64,000 nucleotides of DNA from Marchantia polymorpha subsp. ruderalis (GCA_037833965.1 AP031357.1:4422001-4486000); one strand, 5' to 3'. Positions 39,644 through 51,704 are shown, numbered from the stretch's first letter. Numbers and translations: made by a program. The notes: generated by a model not told the origin, from the letters alone.

Positions 39644-40564
39644 TGTGGTACCCCACTTTTGGCAATTTTGAGGAAATTAAAACATTTTTGGAAAACTGTA
39701 CCCTGGCAGCATTGTAAATAGCCTTCGGTACATCAAAACGGAGTGAATCCGGAAGATCGCGGGGATTCTCGAGGGATCTTGTAGAATCTAGGATTTGGGG
39801 TGCAGCAGTAAGGACAGGCACCACCCTCCCTGCGAGCTCTGCAGTTAGGATCCCTGCGACGCAAGGCGCAAAACCCGCCTTCGGAGGGTGCGTCCGCGGC
39901 GGTAGGGAAATCCTCCATAATTAGGTCAACCCTCGGGCGCCTTGACCAAGTTAGGGTCTCGTTGGAAAGAGCTCGACGCACTGATTCCAACGAGTCCAAG
40001 AACGCTTGGAACGGATGAGGACTTAGGGAGTTATCACTATTGGAAGATACGGAGACGGTCGCCTTCGGCGGAAGGAGTTCGCCACCGGCGGGAATTCCGC
40101 CTACGCGGAAGGGGGAATCAAGTTTTGTCCTATGCGCGGACGAAGGAAGTTCGCCTGTGCACAGGCGAAGTAGGGTTTGGCGAGGCGCGAAGTCCGCCTA
40201 CGCACAGGCGTTCGCCTGTGCACAGGCGCTTCGGCGTCGGCGGAAAATCCGCCTTGGGCCCTAGAAATGCGCCTTGTGAGGTAGAAAGTGTACGGCGCCT
40301 TCCGCGCCAGCGCGGCGCCGCGGACGAGCAAGGAGCCGCCAGAGTAATCAAATCTGTACGGACCATGCGGACGGGACGGGTGGATGCGCTCTTGGACGGA
40401 CGGAGTTGCGGCGGCGGAAGCGCCGACGAAGAGACAAGGAACGGACAGACTGGACGGAGACGGCTGACCACGGTCAACGCCTTCCGCGCCAGCGCGACGC
40501 CGCGCACGGAATTCGCCTGCGCACAGGCGAGCGCCTGTGCACAGGAGGATGAAGTTCCGCGCCG
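39644..40564 (+). repeat. 3' LTR of element I, first part
   Basis: This is the first 921 bp of U3, starting TGTGGTACC, non-coding and palindrome-rich. It stops where element III inserted; TSD CGCCG at 40560-40564. Its first ~490 bp match the start of the element III 3' LTR (51718 onward) more closely than element III's own 5' LTR does. Confidence 0.93.
40560..40564. repeat. Target site duplication CGCCG (left) of element III
   Basis: It matches 57122-57126. Uninterrupted LTRs have the site once, inside GTTCCGCGCCGGCGG. Confidence 0.93.
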
Positions 40565-41803
40565 TGTGGTACCCCACTTTTGGCAATTTTGAGGAAATTA
40601 AAACATTTTTGGAAAACTGTACCCTGGCAGCATTGTAAATAGCCTTCGGTACATCAAAACAGAGTGAATCCGGAAGATCGCGGGGATTCTCGAGGGATCT
40701 TGTAGAATCTGGGATTTGGGGTGCCGCAGTAAGGACAGGCACCACCCTCCCTGCGAGCTCCGCAGTTAGGATCTCTACAGCGCAAGGCGCAAAATCCGCC
40801 TTCGGAGGTTGCGTCCGCGGCTGTAGGGAAACCCCCCGTAATTAGGTAAGCCCTCGGGCGCCTTGACCAAGTTAGGGTCCCGTTGGAAAGATCTCGACGC
40901 GCTGATTCTAACGAGCCCAAGAACGCTTGGAACGGACGAGGACTTAGGGAGTTATCGCTACTGGAAGAAACGGAGGCGGTCGCCTTCGGCGGAAGGATTT
41001 CGCCACCGGCGCGAATTCCGCCTACGCGGAAGGGGGATTCAAGTTTTGTCCTATGCACGGACGAAGGCGTTCGCCTGTGCACAGGCGACGTAGGGTTAGG
41101 GAAGGCGCGAAGTCCGCCTACGCACAGGCGAACGCCTGTGCACAGGCGCTTCGGCGTCGGCGGGAAATCCGCCTTGGGCCCTAGAAATGCGCCTTGTGAG
41201 GTAGAAAGTGTACGGCGCCTTCCGAGCCAGCGCGGCGCCACGTACGGCCGCCAGAGTAATCCCATCGGTACGGACCGTGCGGACGGCACGGGTGGATGCG
41301 CTCTTGGACGGGCGGAGTTACGACGGCGGAAGCGCCGACGGAGAGACAAGGAACGGACAGACTGGACGGAGACGGCTGACCACGGTCAACGCCTTCCGCG
41401 CCAGCGCAGCGCCGCGGACGGAATTCGCCTGCGCACAGGCGAACGCTTGTGCACAGGAGGATGTTCAAGTTCCGCACCGGCGGAGGATCCGCCGAGGCCC
41501 CTGCCTGCGCACAGGCAGGAGTTGAATTTTTGTCCGACATGCGGACGCACGCGTCAAGGCAGAAGGAGACTGGCCGAGGGGCGGTACGAACAAGTGTACC
41601 GCGCAAGGCGGAAAACTCGCCTTCGGCGCTACGCCCCCATGTCCGGAGGATGACACGCTCGCGGAGTTCAAATCCGCCAATTCGAGCGTGAGAGTTTAAT
41701 CGACGACGGCGGAGCGTGAAGCCGCGCGTGAGAGCGAAGACCGTTCCAGCGTACAGCCGGCGCGGCCATCAAGTGAGACGTTCTTCACGACCAAGAGCCG
41801 ACC

Positions 41804-44800
41804 ATGACCTTCGACCGGGCGGCGGAGAGCGTCCCATTCTTGAATTCGCGATTCCAATCTCTTGTGCACGCTGCGCGCATCCATCTGCTGGCTGCGGACC
41901 ATTCTCGACGTCGTCACACAGGAGATTTCTTGCTGATTGAGGGAGAAGTGAGTGCGCGTGATTTGGAATTGAGAGCGATTAGAGTTTGCCGAGAGAGAAA
42001 GAAACGCGGACAGTGCAGAAGTAGAATGAGCGGGCGAGCGAACCCCAGGAACGCAATGACGAGACCGAGCAGATTGCGGATGGTGCCACTTCGCCTGCCG
42101 CAGAACGGGCTGCGCGCTTTCGAGGAGCGCTTAATAGCAAGAAAGCTCGATTTCTTGCTATGGGGATGGAATTACATCTGCGCGAATATGGTGCGCGAGT
42201 GGCTAGAGCCACAGGGACCACCCTCGCGCGGATTGCGTCCGCATGTTGACCGGTGGACAGTCCAAGATTGGGCGCAGGCGTTGGGAAGATGTGCTGGCAT
42301 GCCAGGGCATCTCCTTTTCGACAGTGAGAGCATCAAGGTGACCAAACAAGAAGAGGCGCAATTTGTGGAGCTGTTCAAGACCGGGAGGTCAACCAAGAAT
42401 GGGTACAGGACCCGTGATTACAAGGATCGATTTCGCCGGACTTTGTCTGCGGCGCTGATGCAATTACTGCAGCCGCACCGCGCCTGCTACATCACATTGT
42501 GGCAGGTCTCTTTTGTGGAGTGCGTCATCGAGGGAACTCCAATTCACTGGGCGAGCATCCTGCACAGGGTGATGCGACAGCACGCGTTTGAGGAGAAGGG
42601 GGGAACGCTAAACCATCTTTCTCCTTTCCTCATCAATTTTTATCGACAGCGGAATTGTTTGACAGCGGCGGAGCTTGAACACTTTCCGCCATTGTCCATC
42701 GACCATCCCGGGAAGTATGTGCGGGAGAACGAGGTCGATACTGACGCAGAGGAGTCCCCGACTTCTACCCCATCAAGACGGAGGGACGAAGGGAGACACA
42801 CCCCTGCAGCGCGAGTGCCGCGGAAGCGGCGATGGAGAGAAGGGTCTGAAGAGGAGCAGCATCAAGAACTCTCTGCTCCCATTCGACCGCGGCCGCTGTG
42901 CGAGCCATACAGCCGGCCGAAGCAGAAGGCACGCAGACTGGTGTTACCAGCTGACAGTGCAGACACGGCGACGATTGCGACGGAGATAGGAAGTGCGTCG
43001 CCAGAGAGGCGAGAGGAAGCGCGGACGACCGCAGGAGCGACGGGCCACGCTGCAACCTCGTCGGGAGAGAGGCCGCCTACGGGCCAAGGGCCTCCGGAGT
43101 TACCACGTGCGATGCGGACAGATGTTCCGTTTGCGCACAGGCGAACCTCCGCGGACGGACGAGCCTCCGCGGACCGGCGAACACAAGTGGACGTGGATCT
43201 ACGCTTACGCGTGGGAAGGAGCAGTCCGCCTGTGCACAGAACCCCTCCGCACGTGCCGCCTGTGCACAGGCAAGAATCACCCCCGTTCCAACGTAGGAAG
43301 GGGAAGGAGCCGGCGGAAGAACCGCCTACGATACACCGGCCCTTGGGGCCAGACCCTCCGGCGCACCACGCGCCGCAATTTGCGCCTTCGGCGCCAGGGC
43401 CTTCGAGCCGAGGGGACACGAGCAGAGAGCGTGTGGAGGCCGCACCATCGGCGGGAAGTACGCCGATAGATGCGCCTTCGGCGGTAGGGCCTATGGGCCA
43501 AGGAACATCGGGCGTGCAGCCCCCGGCCATGTCGCCTTCGGCGATAGATGTCCGCGGCGCTACGCCTGCGGCGGACAAGGCGCCGGCAAATGCGCCTGCG
43601 CACGGGCCGGGCACAGCCCCCACGGACCGATCGAGGGAGCAGCAGACGGAGGAGCGGAGTGACTGTCCGCGGGACGACATCTCGATGCGCGATGCGCAAT
43701 CCAACCCCGCGCAGCCACCCTCCGCTCGATCGCCTTCGGCGACGGACGACGGCGACAGAGAGAATGCGGTGGGCAATCAACCAGCGAGCGACGGGGATGC
43801 CGCTCGGACACATTCGCCTTCCGCCTTAGACATTTTGGCGACGAGCAGCGAGGCCGCAGCCGTGCCTTCGCAGGCAGCACACGTCGAGGACGTGCAGCCC
43901 CACTCGGGGCAGTCGCCGACGCATTCAATGGCGACTGAAATTCTCCACTCGGATGATGACGACGGAGGCTCCACGGAAGAAATGTCAGGAGCAGAAGACA
44001 CCGAGGAGGAGGAGGAGGAAATTGTTGGAGCGCCGGCGGCGGCGCTCTCTGAGCAGGTGATTCCGTTGCTGCGGTACTTGGATCGCAAGGTCGATAAATA
44101 CGCCGACCCACTTCAGCCGGGATCTTACATCGAGTTAGTGCGCAGGCGGACTCGCACTAAAGTCCACACCAGCAAGCTATTAGCTAGAGTGGACCAGGAG
44201 TTGAGGGACTTGAAGGAGAAGCATGAGTGCTTGTGGGGACAGTACAAGCTTAATCAGAAATTCTACAAGCACTCCGAGAAGATGAAGGATGAGAAACTGG
44301 GCGAGCTCACCAAGGAGCAGGTGAAGGTCAAGGAAGCACTCGATTTTGAGCAGGTCCAGAATCGGATTTTGTCAGAGGAGCTCGTGCGACAGACGCGGTT
44401 GTTGGAACAATGTCAGCTCGCACGGCAGGCGGATGAAGAATTAATCCGCAGTTTGCAGTCAGAGTGTGGCGAATTGAGAGCGCAACGTGCCGAAGCCGAA
44501 TCGCAATTAGTGACGATTGAAGAGGATCGCAGGAAGGAGGCGGATCGCACGAAGGTGGAGACGGCGAGGCGAGTCGCCCACTGTCTCAAGGGCTACGCCC
44601 ACTGGGAAGTGAAGGCGCAGGAGAAACTCACACTGCGTGAGTTTGAATTGCGCGCAGCCGGGTTGTTGTCAGGCGACAGTAGGAGTCGGCGGAAGGTAGC
44701 GAAGAAGCTCGAGGCCTTTCTGTCGAAGGCACAGGATACCATGTCCGCCCTCGAGGGGGAGGTGTCCGCGGCGTTGCAGCGGTTGGGACTGCGCAGTCGA

Positions 44801-44908
44801 GCGGAAGAGTGGCAGGGTAGGGAGTTAGTGCGCGGCAGTCGGCCGCGCAGGAGACGTAGTACAGGTTCCGCGGAGTGTAGTGTAGCGTGGTTCCGTGCAG
44901 GCGTGTAG
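41804..44908 (+). CDS. LTR-encoded U3 ORF, 1034 aa (element III 5' LTR)
   Basis: This is the shortest open copy: three PVHR-type units (16 codons in all) present in the 3' LTR are missing near residue 480, yet the frame is kept. The N-terminal part is identical to the element I 5' copy over at least the first 100 residues. The coiled coil has family-specific changes (DLKEKHECLW, EALDFEQVQN). Function unknown. Confidence 0.7.
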   Translation: MTFDRAAESVPFLNSRFQSLVHAARIHLLAADHSRRRHTGDFLLIEGEVSARDLELRAIRVCRERKKRGQCRSRMSGRANPRNAMTRPSRLRMVPLRLPQNGLRAFEERLIARKLDFLLWGWNYICANMVREWLEPQGPPSRGLRPHVDRWTVQDWAQALGRCAGMPGHLLFDSESIKVTKQEEAQFVELFKTGRSTKNGYRTRDYKDRFRRTLSAALMQLLQPHRACYITLWQVSFVECVIEGTPIHWASILHRVMRQHAFEEKGGTLNHLSPFLINFYRQRNCLTAAELEHFPPLSIDHPGKYVRENEVDTDAEESPTSTPSRRRDEGRHTPAARVPRKRRWREGSEEEQHQELSAPIRPRPLCEPYSRPKQKARRLVLPADSADTATIATEIGSASPERREEARTTAGATGHAATSSGERPPTGQGPPELPRAMRTDVPFAHRRTSADGRASADRRTQVDVDLRLRVGRSSPPVHRTPPHVPPVHRQESPPFQRRKGKEPAEEPPTIHRPLGPDPPAHHAPQFAPSAPGPSSRGDTSRERVEAAPSAGSTPIDAPSAVGPMGQGTSGVQPPAMSPSAIDVRGATPAADKAPANAPAHGPGTAPTDRSREQQTEERSDCPRDDISMRDAQSNPAQPPSARSPSATDDGDRENAVGNQPASDGDAARTHSPSALDILATSSEAAAVPSQAAHVEDVQPHSGQSPTHSMATEILHSDDDDGGSTEEMSGAEDTEEEEEEIVGAPAAALSEQVIPLLRYLDRKVDKYADPLQPGSYIELVRRRTRTKVHTSKLLARVDQELRDLKEKHECLWGQYKLNQKFYKHSEKMKDEKLGELTKEQVKVKEALDFEQVQNRILSEELVRQTRLLEQCQLARQADEELIRSLQSECGELRAQRAEAESQLVTIEEDRRKEADRTKVETARRVAHCLKGYAHWEVKAQEKLTLREFELRAAGLLSGDSRSRRKVAKKLEAFLSKAQDTMSALEGEVSAALQRLGLRSRAEEWQGRELVRGSRPRRRRSTGSAECSVAWFRAGV

Positions 44909-44944
44909 CGTAGTGCAGTGTAGTGTTAGTTAGGACTTAGAAGG

Positions 44945-44973
44945 TATAAAATAGTTCCAGGCGTTTTGCCTGG
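44945..44973 (+). promoter_or_regulatory. TATA box and hairpin, element III 5' LTR
   Basis: TATAAAA at 44945-44951, with the CCAGGC/GCCTGG stem following as in the other LTRs. Confidence 0.7.
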
Positions 44974-45921
44974 GGTTCTTTCCCATCAGAAGTATAGATC
45001 AGGAACCCATTTCCTTTGCGTGTTTGTGTCCTTGAGTTCTGTCACCACGCACGAGGAGTTACAACTTAGCGTTCCGCATTTTGTAGCTGAAGGCCTTCGG
45101 CCGAATGTTCAGAGCTAGTACATTGGTTAGAGACTTGAGTAGTTCGGATCTGCACCTGCGGGTGACTGCCGATGCTCAGAGCCAGTGACTAGTTAGATAC
45201 TTGAACAGTTTCGCCCCTACACCTTCGAGTGTTTCTTTCTGATTGTACTCCTTGGGATTTTTCCCCTGAATGCCAAAGTGAAGTTTTGCTACTTCGTGTA
45301 AGCCTTGGTTGTAAATTCAGGTTACGCTGCAGCAGGTGCCTTGAGGGTAACCCCTGTAGTATTTCTGGGAATGACAAGTGCCTGAGAATTCAAACTCTTC
45401 AATAGACTGTTGTTGTGTTACTGGAATGTTTCACAATGAGTCCTTCAGTGCGGACCTGTGTTCTCTGCGCGTTTTGTGAGTTGAGAGTGTTGTTCACCGC
45501 GTATGAGTGACTTCGATCCGAAGTAGGCAGTCCAAACCGGGTTTCCTACACTAGCAGCAAGCTAGTGGAAGTGTTGTAAAAGCCGGAGTTGGAAGTCACT
45601 GCCCGCAGCTTTGCCGAGTGTACTCTTGAGAGACTTTCCCCCTGAAATCTTGAAGTAGAGGTCCTAACGGATCTCTGGGTTGTGTTTCTGTAGTTTCAGG
45701 TGTGTGTGTGTTTGTGTGTGTGTTACGCTGCACTGTGCGACCTCCGAGTGCGCTCCGAGTGGACACTTGCAGTATTTCTGGGAGTGACAGTCGCCTGAGA
45801 ATTCAAACTCCTCAATAGTCTGTTAAAACGTGACACTTTGTACCCTGTGTGTTCCTCTGTCCCTGTGGGTTCGACCTTTCTACCACTATATTGCAGTTTT
45901 AGCCTTTAGTGGGTTATTACA

Positions 45922-45961
45922 TAAGAAGCCGACGACTTCTTTTTGGCGCCGCTGCCGGGGA
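45922..45961 (+). promoter_or_regulatory. Stem-loop spacer and tRNA-Asp-type PBS, element III
   Basis: The spacer stem AAGAAG/CTTCTT is kept while the loop changes from CCGACAA to CCGACGA. The PBS is at 45944-45961. Confidence 0.87.
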
Positions 45962-46007
45962 CAGTTGCGTCAACACCGGGGTTTTTACGAGCAGCCATGC
46001 TCGGTGA

Positions 46008-48839
46008 ATGTCGACTGGGGCTGGCGGGAGCAACCTAAGTGCTAGAGCTGTCCGCAAGTTCCGACGAGATTTAGAGAAGGCCGTGGAAGAGACACGGCGT
46101 CAAAACAAGAAAACACCAAAAAGAGTACCTAAGCCTAGTTCGGCCGACGCTCTTGGGGAACCTACCCCCGACGACTCGGAACCAAACTTGGTGCTTACAG
46201 TTCTACTAGATATTCCTTGCACGGACCCGCCTAGTGAAGTAGAACCGACCGCCCGAGAACCGTCGACAGACACATCGATGGCGGACGGACAAGCCAATGT
46301 GCGGCTACCTCAGCCGATTACTAAACATTCCTACCCGAAGTACAAAGGGAGTGGGGATGACGACGATGCAGATTCATACATCAAGTTGTTCGAGTCGGTG
46401 TCTATTGCCAATCGCGAGATCGCCGACGACGACCGACTAAGGATCTTTCCAAGCCTTCTGCGGAAGAAAGCGAGGAGTTGGTATAATCACGAGAGCATCG
46501 ATCCGACTGGGTTGACAACATGGGCCCAGCTGAGGGAGAAGTTCCTTCGCCGCTTTCGCGAGCTCGGCTACGACAGCCGGGTTTTGACGAAGTTACGTAA
46601 TTTGCAGCGAGAGAAGAAGGAGAGCTTGCGTGACTACACTGAGAGATTTCTGGACCTCCTCGACAGAATACCGAAAACAGGACCAGGGTCCCCTTTCTCG
46701 GTACAACAAGCTGTGGATTGGTACGTGACCGGTTTAACTCGGGAGATGGAGACTTTTTGCCGACGCAGCAAGTGCGACACTATTGAGGACGTGATTGCAT
46801 CGGCAGAAGCCTTCGAAACTTCCACTCTCAACCGAAGAGGGAGAGAGAGACGGGAGTCGAAGGAGCGCAAACCGAAGGGAGGGCGAAGACGACGTAGAGG
46901 TACAACTCCGTCATCGGAGGAATCGTCTTTGGACGAGAACCGTTCTTCATCCGAAGAAGAGGAAACCTCATCGTCGGAGGAGGAGAAGAAGAGGAAGAAG
47001 CATGGGTCAGCAAAGAAAAAGGGCATCCGACGAGTGACTACGGACAGAGCGCCGGGAGATATAGCTTCGAAAATGGAGACCCTTGTGAAGGACTTCGCCG
47101 ATCTCAAGGTTCAAGTGGTAGGCGGGCATGATCGCAGAAAATCACCCGGGAGAGTGCGAGCGAACTTATGGTGTACTACGTGCGGGGCAGTGGGACATGC
47201 AAACACCGAGTGCCTTACCACCCGGCCGTCATATCCAGTCAACGCAGTAGAGTGGGCGCAACCGTACTATGGAGAGCACCCTCAGTACCATGGAGAGGCT
47301 AGCGAGGAGACAGCCTACGCCGTCCAGTCGGTGCCTACCCCTCCTGCAGTTTCAGCAATGCAAGTCCCACGATATATTCCGGTGGATCGGGCCACTACGG
47401 TACCTGTGAGGCGGAGAGCACCCCCAGGGACGTTTGACCCACCGCCACCGCGAGCTTGTTATAATTGCGGGGAAGTTGGGCACTTCTCACCGCAGTGTCC
47501 CCATCCAAAAAGGCGAAACGATTATGCTCCGACATGTAGTAATTGCAAGAAGGTCGGGCACACTGCGCCAGAGTGTGATCAGCCACCAGTCCCTCGGCCA
47601 GTGGTACGATTTGTGAACACTCCTGCCAAGGAGGACGTGCAAGTTAACCAGGTCGAAGTAGGTTCAGACGGGGATGGCGAAGACGAAGAATGGCCGGCTG
47701 AAGAGGTTATGTGCGCACGGGTCGAAACTCGTAGCTCCAAGAAATCCAAGGAGCAAGAGCGTGACACTCGCAAGCACGAACGGAGAACCGCCGACCGGAC
47801 GGGAAAAGGAAAGGAGAAGACATCCAGCAAGTCCGACTCGCGACCTGCTCGGAAGACTTCGGCTACGCGGGAGGCACCAGCAGTGCGCCCCCAGACGGCA
47901 GTCGAGGACGAGCCAATGCGCCTACTGAAACGTGACTATGCTCCGGATATCCGCAACGAGGTAGCCAACCTGTTGCAGGAAGCGATCCGCACGCAAAAGG
48001 ACCCACCGCGGCCAGACTTGACATCCTCCCTTGGGGCGAAGTTGGCAGCCACCGTGGAACCTCGCAGAGCGTCGCCGACCCCGGCGACCCAACGCGGCCA
48101 CTATGACTTGGTTGAAGATCTCGGGAGTCGAAAAGTGAACATCACGTTCAAGCAGCTCTTGGAGGACAATAAGACGTATCGGAGAATGTTGATGCTTTCG
48201 CTACGGCATCCGCGGAAGCCGCGCGCATCCACATCCTCTCAAGTATATCAAGTGGAGAGCGAAGACCAAGGGCCACCCGAGATCGATGTGGAGATCGCAG
48301 GGTGTTGTGTACGCAGAGTGCCAATCGACTCTGGATCAGGAGTCAACATAATGACGGAGGATACAGCGAGAGCCTTGGGGTACAGTCAATACAAACCCTC
48401 GAAGCGTGTGTTGAGATTGGCGGATCAGACGCGGAGAATGCCTGCAGGTATGCTGCGCAATGTCAAGACAACCATCGGGGGTGCGGACTTTCGGTTGACG
48501 TATATCATCCTTCAACCGATGATGAAGCAGGGCTATGACGTTCTGCTCGGGCGACCATGGCTATATGGTGCACAAGTCAGATGTGATTGGCGAAGACATC
48601 GCCTTAAGTTTCCTCATCCTTCGGAACCGACCAAAACCATTACGGTACCCTGGAATAGGGTCAGGCACGAAGGAGAGACCCCATCGACAAGTGCAGGTTA
48701 CACATCGGGCGAGGACAGTGAGTCGACCGCGCGATCGGATTCCAGTGGTACCGAATCCGATTACTTCGTGGGATTCGTTGCCTGCTGTTCGGTGGAAGAA
48801 GAAGAAGAGACGGAAGCTATTCAGCCGGAAGACGAATAG
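46008..48839 (+). CDS. gag-PR: Element III Gag-protease, intact, 943 aa
   Basis: It starts at the ATG 47 bp after the PBS. A Retrotrans_gag-type domain is at about 115-215. Ser/Glu and Lys/Arg low-complexity DNA follows near 300-350. Three CCHC knuckles lie near 389, 483 and 509, and the aspartic protease has IDSGSGVNIM near 772 and LLGRPW near 845. An acidic tail (EEEEETEAIQPEDE) ends at TAG 48837-48839. Protease lies before the stop, so Gag and PR would be made together, and RT-RH-INT only by readthrough. This is the only uninterrupted family A gag-PR in the window. Confidence 0.95.
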   Translation: MSTGAGGSNLSARAVRKFRRDLEKAVEETRRQNKKTPKRVPKPSSADALGEPTPDDSEPNLVLTVLLDIPCTDPPSEVEPTAREPSTDTSMADGQANVRLPQPITKHSYPKYKGSGDDDDADSYIKLFESVSIANREIADDDRLRIFPSLLRKKARSWYNHESIDPTGLTTWAQLREKFLRRFRELGYDSRVLTKLRNLQREKKESLRDYTERFLDLLDRIPKTGPGSPFSVQQAVDWYVTGLTREMETFCRRSKCDTIEDVIASAEAFETSTLNRRGRERRESKERKPKGGRRRRRGTTPSSEESSLDENRSSSEEEETSSSEEEKKRKKHGSAKKKGIRRVTTDRAPGDIASKMETLVKDFADLKVQVVGGHDRRKSPGRVRANLWCTTCGAVGHANTECLTTRPSYPVNAVEWAQPYYGEHPQYHGEASEETAYAVQSVPTPPAVSAMQVPRYIPVDRATTVPVRRRAPPGTFDPPPPRACYNCGEVGHFSPQCPHPKRRNDYAPTCSNCKKVGHTAPECDQPPVPRPVVRFVNTPAKEDVQVNQVEVGSDGDGEDEEWPAEEVMCARVETRSSKKSKEQERDTRKHERRTADRTGKGKEKTSSKSDSRPARKTSATREAPAVRPQTAVEDEPMRLLKRDYAPDIRNEVANLLQEAIRTQKDPPRPDLTSSLGAKLAATVEPRRASPTPATQRGHYDLVEDLGSRKVNITFKQLLEDNKTYRRMLMLSLRHPRKPRASTSSQVYQVESEDQGPPEIDVEIAGCCVRRVPIDSGSGVNIMTEDTARALGYSQYKPSKRVLRLADQTRRMPAGMLRNVKTTIGGADFRLTYIILQPMMKQGYDVLLGRPWLYGAQVRCDWRRHRLKFPHPSEPTKTITVPWNRVRHEGETPSTSAGYTSGEDSESTARSDSSGTESDYFVGFVACCSVEEEEETEAIQPEDE

Positions 48840-48845
48840 CAATTA
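48837..48845 (+). promoter_or_regulatory. TAG-CAA-TTA leaky stop context between PR and RT (element III)
   Basis: It is identical to 17966-17974 in element IV. The pol frame is in register. Conservation in both copies that retain this region supports function. Confidence 0.75.
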
Positions 48846-51680
48846 ACTGTGGGACTGGGAAGGAGTGAGACGAGTCACACTGAGGGCATTGTCGACCCTA
48901 GTGACTGTCGCGAAGTACAACTCAGTCCCGGCAAGTGCTTGAAGGTATCAAGCGCAGTGAGAGGAGACGAGCTAAGGAAAGTACAGGCATTCCTTAGCCA
49001 TTATGTCGACGTCTTCGCCTGGAAGATCGAGGACATGAAGGGGATACCCGCACGGTATGGGGAACACTGTATCGATTTACTGGACGACTCAGTACCCATA
49101 CGACAGCGCCAGTATCGCCTCAACCCAAAGTACTCCTTGCTAGTGAAAGAGGAGATAGATAAGTACTTGAGCGCTGGTATTATTTACCCTGTGCTCAGCA
49201 GTGAGTGGGTGTCGCCGATTGTTATCGTACCCAAGAAGTTGACGGGTAAGATACGAGTGTGTCAGGATTTCCGGAAGTTGAATGCAGCAACACGCAAGGA
49301 TCATCACCCGTTACCATTCACGGATGCCATTCTAGACCATGTCGCAGGACATGAATGTTATAGCTTCCTGGATGGGTTCTCAGGTTACAATCAGGTGTCT
49401 ATCCGTGAACAGGACAAGGATAAAACTACGTTCACAACCGACTGGGGAACTTACGCATACCACAAGATGCCCTTCGGTCTGTGCAACGCGCCTGCCACCT
49501 TTCAACGGATGATGACCAATATCTTTCAGGAACAACTGAGGAAGTTCCTGGAAATATTCATAGATGACTTCTGTGTCTTTGGGAAGCGGTCTGAACACCT
49601 AAGTCATTTAAAGCAGACCTTCGATAAATGTAGAGAGAGCAGTTTATCACTGCATCCCGAGAAGTGCTTTTTCTTTATGACTAGTGGGATCTTGTTGGGT
49701 CATCGAGTCTCGGCAGACGGCATTGCGGTGGACATCGAGAAGGTCAAGGTTATACTCGAGCTTGAGCCACCCACGAATCTAAGAGAGCTGCGAGCATTCC
49801 TGGGTCATGTGGGCTACTACCGAAGATTCATACACATGTATGCAATACTGGCGGCGGACCTGACCAAGTTGTTGAAGAAGGACGAGCCTTATGCTTGGGG
49901 TGCGAACCAGTAGACAGCATTTGAAGCTCTGAAAGCGAAACTCACGACTGCTCCCATACTAAGGAGTCCAGACTGGAATCGACCATTCCATGTTTACGTT
50001 GACACATCGGCATTCGCCATCGGTGTAGTACTGAGTCAAAAGGATGACAACAAAAAGGACTACCCGATCTACTTCGCGAGCCGACAGCTGTCTCTAGCAG
50101 AGCGGAAGTACACCACGACGGAGAGAGAAGCGTTGGGGATGGTGTACTCCTGTAAAAAGTTCCGTCACTACCTAATCTGCTACGAGTTTGTGTTCCATGT
50201 GGACCACTACGCATTGCAACACCTAGTCAAGAAAGCCGACCTATCCGGTCGAATCGCCAGGTGGGTGTTGTTACTACAAGAGTTCACCTACACAGTCCAG
50301 ACCAGGAAAGGGGTGCACCACGGAAATGCGGATTACTTGTCCCGATTATGGACACAGCCGACAGAGGAGGAATTGGTGGACGATTTTCCAGATGAAGAGT
50401 TATTTCAGTTGTCTGCAGGACATGAGTCCCGCTATGCCGACCTGTATCGATATCTGCTAACCCTCCAGTGCCCTGAGGGCATGGATTTGGAACAGCGAAC
50501 TGTCTTTATTCATAAGGCAGGCCCGTACCAACTCCAGCAGGGGGTTTTGTTCAAGAAGATGGCGGATGAGCGCTTATGCAGATGCCTGGAGGAATCAGAA
50601 GTACCAAGAATAGTGAGTGCGATGCACACAGAGGAGGCGGGTGGACACTATGCCACCAGGAACACGGTCACAAAGATCCTAAATGCGGGATATTGGTGGC
50701 CGACCATGTTTAAGGATGTTCTCGATTACATCCGCAAGTGCGACAGTTGCCAGAGGACGGGGAGACCGACGCCTACAACACGATGGCCCCTGACTCCCAT
50801 CATGCCTCTAGCACCTTTCGAAAAGTGGGGTATTGACTTTGTAGGGCCGATACAACCAGTGACTAGAAGTACACGAAGGCGCTACATTCTGGTAGCAACG
50901 GACTACGCCACCAAGATGGTGGAGGCCAGAGCCACCAGAAGGGATGATGCTGCCACAGTCGCCGCATTCTTGTTTGAGTCGATCATCACACGCTACGGAT
51001 GTCCCTTAGAGCTAGTCAGCGACCGGGGCACGCATTTTCTGAATCAGATCATCGAAGATCTGACACGGTATTTCCACATCAAGCACCGGAAGACTACTCC
51101 ATACAATCCCAAGGCAAATGGACTGACGGAGAAGTCCAATGGACTGCTGTGTAAAATACTACTCAAGGTCACGGTGAATCACGCTCACGACTGGGATACG
51201 AAGCTAGCAGCCGCTCTATGGGCGTACCGCACAGCTGAGAAGATCACGACCAAACAGACACCATACTTTCTGGTGTATGGGCAACACCCGATCCTCCCGA
51301 TCGAATTTGAAGTACCCACCCAACGAACGTTGGATTTGCAGAGGATGGGCGCAGAGGAGAGTCAGCTCTACAGGTTACAGGAGGTCACGCTGCTGGATGA
51401 GAGGAGACGAGACGCCGAAGATCGCACCAGGAAAATCCAGCTCCGCCGGAAGGAGAGATACGATAAAAAGATCAAACCTGTACTCCTGCAGGCGGGTGAT
51501 TTGGCATTACTCTACGACAGCAGGCATGCCAGATTCCCAGGCAAACTGCACCTAAGATGGATGGGACCTTACAGGGTTGTCGAAGTCTTCTCGAATGGAT
51601 CCATCCAACTTGCGGACCTGGCCGGCGATTTGTTAGGCACCCGAGTGAACGGGTGGCGGTTGAAGAAATACCACATGTGA
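48840..51680 (+). pseudogene. pol: Element III Pol (RT, RNase H, integrase) with one nonsense codon
   Basis: It is colinear with the intact element IV Pol. RT is complete (FLDGFSGYNQ, FIDDF). TAG at 49911-49913 replaces a Gln codon (CAG) in GANQQ, between RT and RNase H. RNase H, the integrase HHCC finger and the DD35E core follow intact to 51680. Expected products are a Gag-PR-RT fragment and nothing downstream unless this TAG is also read through; its context (TAG ACA GCA) is not the leaky type. Confidence 0.93.
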
Positions 51681-51704
51681 GTGTTCGCGTGGGCGCTCAC
51701 AATT

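Larger units (their letters stand above)
40565..45921 (+). repeat. 5' LTR of element III (5357 bp)
   Basis: U3 is 40565 to about 44950 with palindrome-rich non-coding DNA up to 41803 and then the long ORF. TATA is at 44945-44951. R-U5 runs to TTATTACA at 45921. It is 47 bp shorter than its 3' partner, mostly from loss of PVHR-coding repeats. Confidence 0.95.

Noticed and set aside
49911..49913. The internal TAG in element III pol considered as a second programmed readthrough site
   Set aside because: The following bases are ACAGCA, not CARYYA, and elements I and IV have a Gln codon there.
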